From OLB11 sp044234005 (GTDB lineage Bacteria; Bacteroidota; Bacteroidia; Chitinophagales; Chitinophagaceae): DNA of 9,047 nt. Positions 1 to 7,750 of the stretch are shown piece after piece. The translations under genes and the position numbers were made by a program. Below the pieces are notes generated by a model. That model did no database searches. It was not told where the DNA came from and saw only the letters and a list, made by a program, of their open reading frames with translations. The first letter of the stretch is position 1. Each line of letters begins with the position of its first letter. The stretch lies in the NCBI GenBank assembly GCA_044234005.1, contig JBIIJE010000099.1, positions 1 to 9,047 on the forward strand. Direction: 5' to 3'.

Positions 1-186
1 TATTGAATTACAGCTTCGTAATCGTTTCAACATTTCTAATGCTGAATCTGGGTTTAAGGTGATTTGAGGCAAATGAAAACAAAGTTAAACACGAACAAAC
101 ACAATAACTTGTTGAAATATTAATATACAAAATACCTGCTAAGTCAAACTTTGAGCAATACATTTGCCATTTATAACATTTGAAGC
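1..186. other. left-edge region upstream of the ompA-like gene
   Basis: No complete gene is visible. On the plus strand, bases 2-67 form an open frame of 21 codons ending in TGA (last residues SGFKVI), which could be the tail of a gene that starts outside the window. On the minus strand, a frame opened by a TAA near base 88 runs off the left edge and contains an ATG at 33-31, so a divergent gene start is equally possible. I recognise neither peptide and cannot choose between them. Bases 68-149 are very AT-rich and hold only a short palindrome (ATATTAATAT, 117-126). The rest holds the promoter signals described separately. Confidence 0.4.
150..182 (+). promoter_or_regulatory. putative Bacteroidota-type promoter of the ompA-like gene
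   Basis: A TTTG at 150-153 fits the -33 element. A second TTTG at 179-182, inside TAACATTTG (174-182), resembles the -7 element TAnnTTTG with one extra base. The two TTTG blocks are 25 nt apart, the same spacing as in the mntH promoter of this window. The start codon follows only 4 nt later, so transcription would begin at or just beside the ATG. A perfect TAnnTTTG (TACATTTG, 159-166) is an alternative -7 box that would leave a leader of about 15 nt, but it has no good -33 partner. The pattern is visible; promoter activity is inferred. Confidence 0.4.
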
Positions 187-1464
187 ATGAAAATATTTGT
201 ACAGGCTACATTTTTACTATTTCTTTCTTTGCAACTAAGTTTTGCGCAGCAAGCTAAACATGGTGTTGGTGTGCATTTTGCGGGTTTAGATTTTTATGGT
301 CCACAAGCCGGTAAATACTTTAGTAGTGATAGACTTAATCGCGTTACACTGAAAACTGAATCAAAGTTTAAATGGGATCCTAGCATACGATTTACCTATT
401 GGTATATGCTTGCTGAGAAATTTGATTTTAACGCCGCCATCAATGTTTCTAACTTACAGCATCCGAATTCTAATGCAGATTCGGTTTATATCAAAATGAA
501 AGATGGTATTAATAGTTTCAAAACTGAATTCCTATTTGCATCATTAGATGCTCGACTAAATTATAATATTTTGCCTCGTAAAACTTATATTGTATCTCCT
601 TATGTTTCTGCTGGAACTAGTTTATCCATGCAGGAACAAAAACGAGGTTTTAGTATTCCGCTTGGATTGGGTGCAAATATTCATGTGGGCAGAGATATCT
701 ATATCAATTTGTCTAGCGATTATCGTTTTGCTTTGGGTAATTGGGCGCAAAATAATTTTATGCATTCAGTCGGATTGGTTTATTGGTTTGGAGGTAATAA
801 AATGCCAAAAGCAATACCACCACCACCGACACCTGCCATTGTAAAAGAGAAAGATTCAGACAATGACGGATTGTTAGATAAAGATGATGAATGTCCGAAT
901 GAAGCTGGTAAAAAAGAATTACGTGGTTGCCCTGACCGTGATAGTGATGGCATTGTCGATAAGAGCGATAGATGTCCTGATATTAAAGGGATAGCAAAGT
1001 ATCAAGGTTGTCCTGTTCCTGATAAAGACAAAGATGGGTTTGCTGATGAAGATGATCGTTGCCCAGATGTGTTTTCCTTAACTAATAGAGGTTGTCCTGA
1101 AATTAAAAAAGAAGTCATTGAAAAAGCGAAGAAAGCAGCAGCAGGTGTAAATTTTGCTTCAGGTTCCGCTAAATTGTTACCAGCTTCATTTGTCAACCTT
1201 GATAATTTAGTTGATATTTTGAATGAAGATTCGAATCTTCAAGCAGAAATCGAAGGTCATACAGACAATAAAGGTGCGGCAGATAAAAATTTAACACTAT
1301 CTCAAGCTCGCGCAGATGCTTGCAAAGCATATTTGGTAAGTAAAGGTATTAATGCAGCCCGATTAGTAAGTACTGGATATGGAGATTCAAAACCGATTGC
1401 CGATAATGCAACTGACGAAGGACGAGCTAAAAATAGAAGAACTGAGTTTGTGCTGAAAAACTAG
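187..1464 (+). CDS. OmpA-family outer-membrane protein with thrombospondin type-3 repeats
   Basis: A 425-residue protein expected in the outer membrane, tethering it to peptidoglycan. Residues 1-20 form a signal peptide (hydrophobic core, cleavage expected in SFA|Q). Residues 21 to about 205 look like an outer-membrane beta-barrel with alternating aromatic strands (YWYM, YIVSPYVSAG, VGLVYWFGG). A proline-rich linker (PPPPTP) follows. Residues 223-294 hold three calcium-binding type-3 repeats built on DxDxDG and CPD (for example D223-G228, D250-G255, D279-G284). The C-terminal OmpA domain starts near 318. It has GHTDN with D360 and LSQAR with R375; their 15-residue spacing equals that of D271 and R286, which bind diaminopimelate in E. 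coli OmpA. The start is firm: an in-frame TGA lies at 181-183 and the signal peptide begins at this ATG. The usual role is envelope stability; any transport role is unknown. Confidence 0.92.
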   Translation: MKIFVQATFLLFLSLQLSFAQQAKHGVGVHFAGLDFYGPQAGKYFSSDRLNRVTLKTESKFKWDPSIRFTYWYMLAEKFDFNAAINVSNLQHPNSNADSVYIKMKDGINSFKTEFLFASLDARLNYNILPRKTYIVSPYVSAGTSLSMQEQKRGFSIPLGLGANIHVGRDIYINLSSDYRFALGNWAQNNFMHSVGLVYWFGGNKMPKAIPPPPTPAIVKEKDSDNDGLLDKDDECPNEAGKKELRGCPDRDSDGIVDKSDRCPDIKGIAKYQGCPVPDKDKDGFADEDDRCPDVFSLTNRGCPEIKKEVIEKAKKAAAGVNFASGSAKLLPASFVNLDNLVDILNEDSNLQAEIEGHTDNKGAADKNLTLSQARADACKAYLVSKGINAARLVSTGYGDSKPIADNATDEGRAKNRRTEFVLKN

Positions 1465-1467
1465 TAG

Positions 1468-2594
1468 CTAAAGCTTGATGCAAATGCTATTATTCCAATG
1501 GAAATAATTGATTTGAGCAGAATTGATAAGTTGTCGACCAACGTCTGAATATAATCCAGGATAGTTACTGAATTTATTTTCATTGAATGCTCTAAACTCG
1601 GCACGTAGTTTTATATTTTTAGAAACTAAATAGTCGAGTCCAAGCGAAAAACTACTCACATCATTACCTAAGTAATTATCTGTGAAGAAAATATCTTTTT
1701 CATCATTAAAGTATTCAACGCGTCCCGTTACGACTAACTTTTTGCTTAAGTGTGTTTTGGCTATCACAACCAAAGTGTACCAGTTTTGATATTTGTCTAA
1801 GTAATCTTTTTCACGACCTCTGTCAAAGCCAACTATTACGCCTCCTCTATTTTTTTTCTCATACTGCCAATAAAATTATGATAGATGCGCCATGAATTTC
1901 TAATTTCATCTTGCACTTGTCCTATGAAATTGCTATAATTTAAGGTATGAAATTCGCCAATTTTATAATTGGTTTGCATGCCCCAACTAGGCATAGTCCT
2001 GTAAGTAGGTCTTGTTTGTTGCCAGCCATTTAATGCCAATGCAGCGAGATTCAATCTCTTATTTTTACTTTCATAACTTACCTTAATACCACTCTCGTAG
2101 TAGGGAGAGTTTTCGGCAACCAAACTTCGAGTTAAATTCCAATTCTCTATTCCAATGGCAGTTTCAAAACCAATATGTGATGGCATTACACCAACATCAA
2201 TCCAAACATTGTATTTATCAGATATTTTGTAACCTATATTAGCTTCAAGTAGATGTCGTGTAATTTTAGTTTCATTTGCCAAATTGTATTTTACATAATC
2301 GCCTGCCATTAAGGCTAGATTGGCTCTTACATTTTCGGTTTGGTAATTTGCTTTACCAAATACTAAGTTGGGTCTAATTCTGTTGTTTTGCTTATAGCTA
2401 ACTAAGTAATAAGGTTTTAATAATTCATATTCGTTGAGGTAATTGGCAGAGGCATCGTGTGTATAGTATCCTTCGCCATACAAGCTAACATCAAAATTTT
2501 TTTTCCAACTAGCCTTTTGAGCTTGTAGAATTTGAAAAGAAATAAAATTTAAGAGAATAAACAACGTGCTAATTCTATAGTGTGTAGGCATCAT
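1468..2594 (-). pseudogene. outer-membrane beta-barrel (BBP2/OmpL-like porin) gene split by a -1 frameshift
   Basis: Reads from 2594 to 1468. The first part (2594-1836, 252 residues) starts with a signal peptide (residues 1-25, cleavage expected at LQA|Q). It continues as an aromatic-rich beta-barrel, with stretches such as IWIDVGVMPSHIGFETAIG and NWNLTRSLVAENSPYYESG that are typical of the 'outer membrane beta-barrel protein' family near Pfam BBP2. It then ends early at 1838-1836. The barrel resumes one frame over (VIVGFDRG, then WYTLVVIAKTHL, VTGRVEYF, LKLRAEF-like strands) and stops at 1470-1468. The two open frames overlap only at about 1875-1839, and that overlap contains eight As (1857-1850 on the coding strand). 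One more A would restore a single frame of 375 residues, a normal length for the family. This may be a sequencing error, a real mutation, phase variation or slippage. The substrate is unknown. Family assignment is by eye. Confidence 0.75.
1850..1857 (-). other. A8 homopolymer at the porin frameshift site
   Basis: On the coding (minus) strand the upstream frame reads AGA AAA AAA ATA and runs to a TAA nine residues after the methionine before it. The downstream barrel frame reads GAG AAA AAA AAT. The barrel frame has a TAA at 1878-1876, just upstream, so the shift must occur between about 1875 and 1839. This run is the only slippage-prone sequence there. A AAA AAA is a known -1 ribosomal slip heptamer and also a substrate for polymerase slippage. 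Runs of A8 in thrC (6541-6548 and 7400-7407) are read straight through, so a run of this length does not by itself imply frameshifting. Confidence 0.7.
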
Positions 2595-2643
2595 TTTCTT
2601 ATTTTGAATTTAAAGTAAATATTTATTTTGAACCTTTCAAATT

Positions 2644-2680
2644 TTTGCGAATAATTCTAGCCTCTTTTTCCTTAATATTG
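2644..2680 (+). promoter_or_regulatory. possible thrABC promoter
   Basis: Within the 108-bp divergent region, TTTG at 2644-2647 could be a -33 element and TAATATTG at 2673-2680 a -7 element (one mismatch to TAnnTTTG). The spacer of 25 nt is longer than usual, so this is weak. It would give a leader of roughly 15 nt, too short for a leader peptide or attenuator. I found no convincing promoter for the minus-strand porin in the same region. Confidence 0.28.
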
Positions 2681-2702
2681 ATTTTCTTAAACAAACAAAT
2701 CT

Positions 2703-5159
2703 ATGCGTGTACTAAAGTTTGGGGGCACTTCGGTAGCAAATGCTGAAGCTATTTTGCAAGTGGTCGATATCGTAAAAGAAACAGCTCAGCGTGATACAAA
2801 TATTATTGTGGTAGTTTCGGCACAATCAGGTGTTACGGATAAACTATTAAAATTTGAAAATCTTATTTTACAAGATCCAAGTGCATGCGAAGCCTTGTTG
2901 GATGAAATCGAAAAACAACATACAGATACGCTGCGTGCATTAATACCAGTTCCAAATCAAGCAACTGCTTTAGCGAATGTTATTGTTAAGTGCCAAGAAT
3001 TACGTTCTATTGTGAAAGGCGCCTCACTCATACAAGAAGTAAGTGCGCGCACCAAGGCTTTGATCGTTAGTTTTGGGGAGCGCTTATCCGCTTTTATTAT
3101 TAGTCAAGCTATGCATTACCAAATTAGCGATACTGCTTATGTAGATGCCAGAGAAATTATAAAAACCGATGATTCTTTTGCACAAGCTTTAGTTGATTTT
3201 AAATTGAGTAATCCATTAATACAAGATTGTTTCGCTGATACAAAAAAGATGTACGTAGTTACTGGCTTCATTGCAAGTACTTCTGATGGTCGTTCTACAA
3301 CATTAGGGCGAGGAGGTTCCGATTATACCGCATCAATTATTGGAGCCGCATTGAAGGCGGATTGTATAGAAATCTGGACGGATGTAGATGGTGTAATGAC
3401 CGCCGATCCGCGATTTGTCAAAGAAGCGCGCAGTGTAAGAAGTATGACCTACAATGAAGCTATGGAGCTTTCGCATTTTGGAGCGAAAGTAATTTTTTCA
3501 GCAACCATGCTACCAGCTATGAATGCGCAAATTCCTATTCTTGTGAAAAATACTTTCAATGCATCACATGAAGGGACTCTGATTTCGAATAAGCGTGATA
3601 AAGATTCTCATCCAGTAAAAGGAATTTCATCATTGCGAAAAATGGCATTGTTTAATGTTGAGGGTAGTGGGATGGCAGGTGTGGCAGGCTTTTCAGCACG
3701 ATTATTTAGTACATTGTCATTAAATCATATCAATGTTATTTTGATTAGTCAAGCCTCATCCGAGCATTCTATTTGTTTTGCTATTAGCCAGTTAGAAGCA
3801 ACTAAGGCAAGTGAAGTATTGAATGTTGAGTTTGAAAGAGAGTTAGAGAAAGGATTAATTAATCCTATTGAATTAGAGAATGACCTGGCTATAGTTGCAG
3901 TAGTAGGTGAAAATATGAAAGAACACACTGGACTTGCAGCTCGTGTGTTTAATCCATTGGGAAGAAACGGCATTAACCTAAAAGCCATCGCACAAGGTAG
4001 TTCGGAATTGAATATCTCAATTGTAATTCAAGAGCGTGAACTTGAAAAAGCGCTACAGGTATTACATCAATCCTTATTTGATCATGACCGACAAAAATTG
4101 CACATTTTTCTTACAGGTTATGGTTCTATCGGAAAGCGTTTGTTAGAAATGATTCAAGAACATGAATCTTATTTGGCTGCACAAAAAATTGATTTACAAA
4201 TCTGCGGCTTGATAAACAGAAATAAAATGCTATTGCAAGCCAATGAAATTCCGATTCAAGATATTGCTGAACATTTAGATAAACACGGATTGAACGCCGA
4301 ACTTTCTGAATATGTTGATGGCATCAAACGGCTTAATCTGGAAAATAGCCTGTTTGTAGATGTAACAGCTTCTGATGATCCAACTCCATTTTATCAACCT
4401 TTATTGAACCACAATGTCGCAATTGTTACAGCCAATAAGCGAGCAAATACCCAAAGTTTTGCTTACTATAAAAGCTTGCACCAAACGGCTCGATCACGAA
4501 ATGTAGCTTTTCATTACGAAACAAATGTGGGAGCAGGTTTACCAGTAATCAATGTGTTGCGCGATTTGCAAGCAGGTGGCGATAAAGTCATTCGAATCGA
4601 AGCTGTGCTTTCTGGTACAATGAATTATTTATTATCGGAGTATAATGCAAGTGAATCATTTTCGAGTTTAGTTGCCAAGGCTAAAGAAATGGGTTATACC
4701 GAACCGGATCCACGTGATGATTTGAGCGGCATGGATGTGGCTCGTAAATGTTTAATTTTAGCACGTGAAATAGGTTGGGAAATTGAATTGAGCGACATTC
4801 AGGTTGAGCCTTTAATGAATGATGAAGCAGCGAATGCAAATGATGTCATTTCATTCTTTGAGGAATTGAAAAGTTATGACAAGCCATTTGAGCAAGAATA
4901 TACAAACGCACTTGCGAAACAATTGCGCTTGCGATATGTTGCTCTTCTAGAAAATGGTAAAGCGAGTGTAAAAGTTATGCAATTGGATGAAGCGCATCCA
5001 TTTTACACATTGAAAGGAACAGAAAATTGTTTGTCACTTACTACCAAATACTACCAAAAATACCCGATGGTAATTAAGGGGCCTGGGGCTGGGGTGGATG
5101 TTACTGCGGCGGGAGTGCTTGCAGATATAATTCGAGTGGCGGAGAATAGAAGCAGATAA
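2703..5159 (+). CDS. thrA: bifunctional aspartokinase I / homoserine dehydrogenase I
   Basis: An 818-residue cytoplasmic fusion enzyme (E. coli ThrA has 820). It catalyses the first and third steps from aspartate toward threonine: ATP-dependent phosphorylation of aspartate, and NAD(P)H-dependent reduction of aspartate semialdehyde to homoserine. The kinase domain shows KFGGTS (5-10), GERLSA (125-130) and GRGGSDYTA (202-210). Two ACT-type regulatory regions follow, at about 314-385 and 395-460, the second with AIAQGSSE. The dehydrogenase begins near 470 with the nucleotide-binding GYGSIG (472-477). It then has TANK (576-579), GTMNYL (638-643), GYTEPDPRDDL (664-674) and a GPGAG segment (793-797). 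The ACT regions suggest feedback inhibition by threonine (family knowledge, not testable here). An in-frame TAA at 2688-2690 and KFGGTS right after the start support this ATG. It is the first gene of the operon, with thrB 36 nt downstream. Confidence 0.97.
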   Translation: MRVLKFGGTSVANAEAILQVVDIVKETAQRDTNIIVVVSAQSGVTDKLLKFENLILQDPSACEALLDEIEKQHTDTLRALIPVPNQATALANVIVKCQELRSIVKGASLIQEVSARTKALIVSFGERLSAFIISQAMHYQISDTAYVDAREIIKTDDSFAQALVDFKLSNPLIQDCFADTKKMYVVTGFIASTSDGRSTTLGRGGSDYTASIIGAALKADCIEIWTDVDGVMTADPRFVKEARSVRSMTYNEAMELSHFGAKVIFSATMLPAMNAQIPILVKNTFNASHEGTLISNKRDKDSHPVKGISSLRKMALFNVEGSGMAGVAGFSARLFSTLSLNHINVILISQASSEHSICFAISQLEATKASEVLNVEFERELEKGLINPIELENDLAIVAVVGENMKEHTGLAARVFNPLGRNGINLKAIAQGSSELNISIVIQERELEKALQVLHQSLFDHDRQKLHIFLTGYGSIGKRLLEMIQEHESYLAAQKIDLQICGLINRNKMLLQANEIPIQDIAEHLDKHGLNAELSEYVDGIKRLNLENSLFVDVTASDDPTPFYQPLLNHNVAIVTANKRANTQSFAYYKSLHQTARSRNVAFHYETNVGAGLPVINVLRDLQAGGDKVIRIEAVLSGTMNYLLSEYNASESFSSLVAKAKEMGYTEPDPRDDLSGMDVARKCLILAREIGWEIELSDIQVEPLMNDEAANANDVISFFEELKSYDKPFEQEYTNALAKQLRLRYVALLENGKASVKVMQLDEAHPFYTLKGTENCLSLTTKYYQKYPMVIKGPGAGVDVTAAGVLADIIRVAENRSR

Positions 5160-5195
5160 TTATTAAACAATCTATAACTAAAGTTAAATCACTAA

Positions 5196-6158
5196 ATGAA
5201 TAAAGTCAAGCCAGTTTGTCGAATTGCGAAAGCCTTTGCTCCAGCCACTGTCGCAAATGTGGGGTGTGGTTTTGATATCATGGGCTTCGCCATTGAGGGG
5301 ATTGGCGATGAAGTAGAAATTGAATTGCTCGAAAGTAATGCTGAATCAATCGTTATCATGAAAGGACCTTATGGTCAACTCATTCCTTCAGACTGGGCAA
5401 TGAATACAGCAAGTGTAGCCGCACAAGCCTACTTAAATTATGTAGGGCAATCTGATATTAAATGCAAGCTTACTTTATACAAAAATTTACCATTAGGAAG
5501 CGGTATGGGGAGTAGTGCAGCAAGTTCTGTAGCTGCGATAAAAGCAATGAATCAGATTTTCAATCAATTCTTAACTGATGTGGAATGTTTGCCCTTTGTT
5601 ATGGAAGCTGAACGTATTGCATGCGGAGCTGCACATGCAGATAATGTAGCGCCTAGTTTATTAGGTGGTTTTGTTTTAGTGCAAAGCTATCAACCCTTGC
5701 ATGTATGTCAAGTAAACTTTAGTTCAACTTGGTATGTGGTCGTTTGTCATCCTAATACAATTTTGCGCACTTCAGATTCAAGAAGTGTAGTGCCTCAGCA
5801 AGTTTCTTTACGGAAAGCTATTCAACAAAGTGCAAACAGTGCGGGTTTAATCCTCGCTTTAATTAATCAAGATAAAGCTTTGATGCAGCAATGTGTTCAT
5901 GATGAATTGGCAGAGCCTAAGAGAAGAACTTTAATTCCAAACTTTTTTCAAATAGAAAAATCGATTTTAGCCGCAGATGGATTCAATTGCAATATTTCTG
6001 GATCTGGGCCATCTATTTTTTCATTTTGTGAAACTTTGCCGCAAGCGGAAACAATATCAAGCATTATGCAAAGTGGATTTTTAGAAGTTGGCTTGCAAAG
6101 TGAAACATATATTTCTCCTTTATTAGCTAAAGGGGCTCATGTCATTTCTTACGAATAA
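5196..6158 (+). CDS. thrB: homoserine kinase
   Basis: A 320-residue GHMP-family kinase (E. coli ThrB has 310) that phosphorylates homoserine with ATP to O-phosphohomoserine, in the cytoplasm. Near the N-terminus is the family's first motif, APATVANVGCGFDIMG. The ATP-binding loop is at 98-109 (LPLGSGMGSSAA). The third GHMP motif is at 267-272 (ISGSGP). A segment with HADNVAPSLLGG follows the usual substrate-side pattern. It lies between thrA (36 nt upstream) and thrC (9 nt downstream) on the same strand, as in the classic thrABC order, so co-transcription is very likely. No purine-rich ribosome binding site is visible before the ATG, which is usual in Bacteroidota. Nothing appears to be missing or truncated. 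Confidence 0.95.
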   Translation: MNKVKPVCRIAKAFAPATVANVGCGFDIMGFAIEGIGDEVEIELLESNAESIVIMKGPYGQLIPSDWAMNTASVAAQAYLNYVGQSDIKCKLTLYKNLPLGSGMGSSAASSVAAIKAMNQIFNQFLTDVECLPFVMEAERIACGAAHADNVAPSLLGGFVLVQSYQPLHVCQVNFSSTWYVVVCHPNTILRTSDSRSVVPQQVSLRKAIQQSANSAGLILALINQDKALMQQCVHDELAEPKRRTLIPNFFQIEKSILAADGFNCNISGSGPSIFSFCETLPQAETISSIMQSGFLEVGLQSETYISPLLAKGAHVISYE

Positions 6159-6167
6159 TTTTACACC

Positions 6168-7460
6168 ATGAATTATTTTAACTTAAATAATACCAGCGAA
6201 AAGGTTGACTTAAAAACAGCGATTTTAAAAAGCTTAGGAAGTCAAGAAGGTTTATACATGCCTGAGAGTTTGCCTCAGTTATCAAAAAAATATTTTGAAA
6301 ATATTCATCAACTCACGTTACAAGAAATTGGTTATGAAGTTGCGAAGTCCATGTTTCAAAATGATATAGACGATCGTGCGATTAGAGATATTGTAGAGGA
6401 GGCATTAAATTTTGAAATTCCCCTACGAAGGCTTAGCAAAAACTTGCATGTTTTGGAATTATTTCATGGACCAACACTTGCGTTTAAAGATGTTGGTGCA
6501 AGGTTTATGGCAGGTTTATTTGCACATTTTATTGCGCAAGAAAAAAAAGAAACAACCATTTTAGTCGCTACATCAGGAGACACTGGCGGGGCAGTCGCAT
6601 CGGCATTTTATAAGCAGGTAGGTATAACAGTTGTGATTTTATATCCGAAAGGGAAAGTGAGTCTGTTGCAAGAAAAGCAACTAACGACATTAGGTGAGAA
6701 TATTATCGCTTTGGAAATCGATGGTAATTTTGATGATTGTCAAGCCATAGTAAAAAGAGCATTTCTTGATGAAGATATCAATAAGGTTAGAAATTTAACC
6801 TCTGCCAATTCTATCAATTTTGCACGATTGTTTCCACAATCAATTTATTACCATTTCGCATTTGCGCAATTACGTGCAAATCATAAGCCAGTATTAATTA
6901 GCGTCCCAAGTGGCAATTTTGGCAATTTAACTGCAGGTTTAATCGCAAAGAAAATGGGTTTACCTATTGCTCATTTTATTGCTTCTACTAATGAAAATCA
7001 CATTGTACCCACTTATTTAGAGACAGGAATGTTTGAACCGCAACCCACCATTTATACAATTTCCAATGCGATGGATGTTTCGAAACCAAGTAATTTTCCT
7101 CGTATGATGCATTTGTACAATCAAAGTGCAGAGGCTTTGCGTAAAGATATAAGTGGGTGGTGGTGTAATGATGCAATCAATAAAAAAGGCATTCTGGAAC
7201 TTTTACATAAGTATCAATATCAAGCTGATCCACATGGTGCAATCGCCTACTTGGCAATAGAAGCATTTGCCGATAAGGAAAATTATGATTGCATTTTTGT
7301 TGAAACGGCACATCCTGCCAAGTTTCCTGAGTCTATAGAGGAATTAACAAACGAAAAAGTAGCCATCCCAACCGCATTAGCCGGTTTGTTTGAAAAGCCA
7401 AAAAAAAGTATAACCATGTCTAACAAGTTTGAATCCCTGAAGGATTATTTACTTGGATAA
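6168..7460 (+). CDS. thrC: threonine synthase
   Basis: A 430-residue pyridoxal-phosphate enzyme (E. coli ThrC has 428) that converts O-phosphohomoserine and water to L-threonine and phosphate, the last step of the pathway. The cofactor lysine is expected at K107 in HGPTLAFKDVGARF. The phosphate and cofactor contacts ATSGDTGGA (134-142) and SVPSGNFGNL (245-254) are intact. A late VETAHPAKFPE segment is typical of the family. The N-terminus has the usual YMPESLP-type segment of the E. coli-like class, here preceded by GSQEGL. It is the last gene of the thr operon, starting 9 nt after thrB. Two A8 runs (6541-6548, 7400-7407) lie inside the frame without disrupting it. Confidence 0.96.
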   Translation: MNYFNLNNTSEKVDLKTAILKSLGSQEGLYMPESLPQLSKKYFENIHQLTLQEIGYEVAKSMFQNDIDDRAIRDIVEEALNFEIPLRRLSKNLHVLELFHGPTLAFKDVGARFMAGLFAHFIAQEKKETTILVATSGDTGGAVASAFYKQVGITVVILYPKGKVSLLQEKQLTTLGENIIALEIDGNFDDCQAIVKRAFLDEDINKVRNLTSANSINFARLFPQSIYYHFAFAQLRANHKPVLISVPSGNFGNLTAGLIAKKMGLPIAHFIASTNENHIVPTYLETGMFEPQPTIYTISNAMDVSKPSNFPRMMHLYNQSAEALRKDISGWWCNDAINKKGILELLHKYQYQADPHGAIAYLAIEAFADKENYDCIFVETAHPAKFPESIEELTNEKVAIPTALAGLFEKPKKSITMSNKFESLKDYLLG

Positions 7461-7684
7461 GACTTCTAAATTCAGGTTTTTATTCTTCAAAGGATGAGTA
7501 TTGGTCACAAAAATGCTGATCGCTGTCTAATAATTACCTGAAATATGGCACCAGAATGCCGAATTAAGGTCGGAAAAGACCTAACTATACCTTTAGATGC
7601 GATTTCTTTCATTTTTTTGATACAATACAAGTTCTTTGTCTGACAAAAAAAGTAATAATCATAAGCATACTTACTTAATAAAAT

Positions 7685-7713
7685 AAAAAGCCACTCAAGC
7701 GAGTGGTTTTTTT
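7685..7713 (+). terminator. intrinsic terminator, end of thr operon transcript
   Basis: A perfect 6-bp GC-rich stem, CCACTC (7691-7696) and GAGTGG (7701-7706), with loop AAGC, is followed by seven Ts (7707-7713). Five As (7685-7689) precede it and can extend the stem. The A tract could also let it stop transcription coming from the right. It lies about 230 nt after thrC and just before the mntH promoter, so it insulates the two units. Confidence 0.88.
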
Positions 7714-7717
7714 ACTT

Positions 7718-7750
7718 TTTGTAATAATTACAGGAGAAGTTCTACATTTG
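7718..7750 (+). promoter_or_regulatory. mntH promoter, Bacteroidota type
   Basis: TTTG at 7718-7721 (-33) and a perfect TAnnTTTG, TACATTTG, at 7743-7750 (-7) are separated by 21 nt. The box spacing and sequence fit the Bacteroidota housekeeping consensus well. The mntH ATG begins 7 nt after the -7 box, so the transcript should start at or within a few bases of the start codon. Confidence 0.65.
7720..7732. promoter_or_regulatory. candidate operator (Fur-family-like palindrome) in the mntH promoter
   Basis: TGTAAT-A-ATTACA is a perfect inverted repeat with six-base arms around one central base. It starts inside the -33 TTTG and lies in the spacer, where a bound repressor would block RNA polymerase. 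Its one-base centre and sequence resemble the 7-1-7 sites of Fur/PerR regulators (PerR consensus TTATAATnATTATAA). A manganese or iron transporter is a usual target for such regulators. The symmetry is seen; the regulator's identity is inferred, and an MntR/DtxR-type protein is also possible. Confidence 0.5.

Noticed and set aside
117..126. ATATTAATAT palindrome upstream of the ompA-like gene
   Set aside because: Short and made only of A and T in an AT-rich stretch; expected by chance.
590..844. 84-codon plus-strand open frame inside the ompA-like gene
   Set aside because: It lies wholly within a well-supported gene in another frame and shows no recognisable domain.
6541..6548. A8 run in thrC as a second frameshift site
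   Set aside because: The thrC frame continues unbroken through it with family motifs on both sides, so no shift is needed.
2703..7460. Unusual fusion or gene order in the thr operon
   Set aside because: The AK-HSD fusion and thrA-thrB-thrC order are well known in Gammaproteobacteria and Bacteroidota; all key motifs are intact and nothing suggests a new pathway.
7494..7541. 15-codon plus-strand ORF (ATG after AAAGG) downstream of thrC
   Set aside because: Very short, with the purine stretch touching the ATG at the wrong spacing and no supporting pattern; likely chance.
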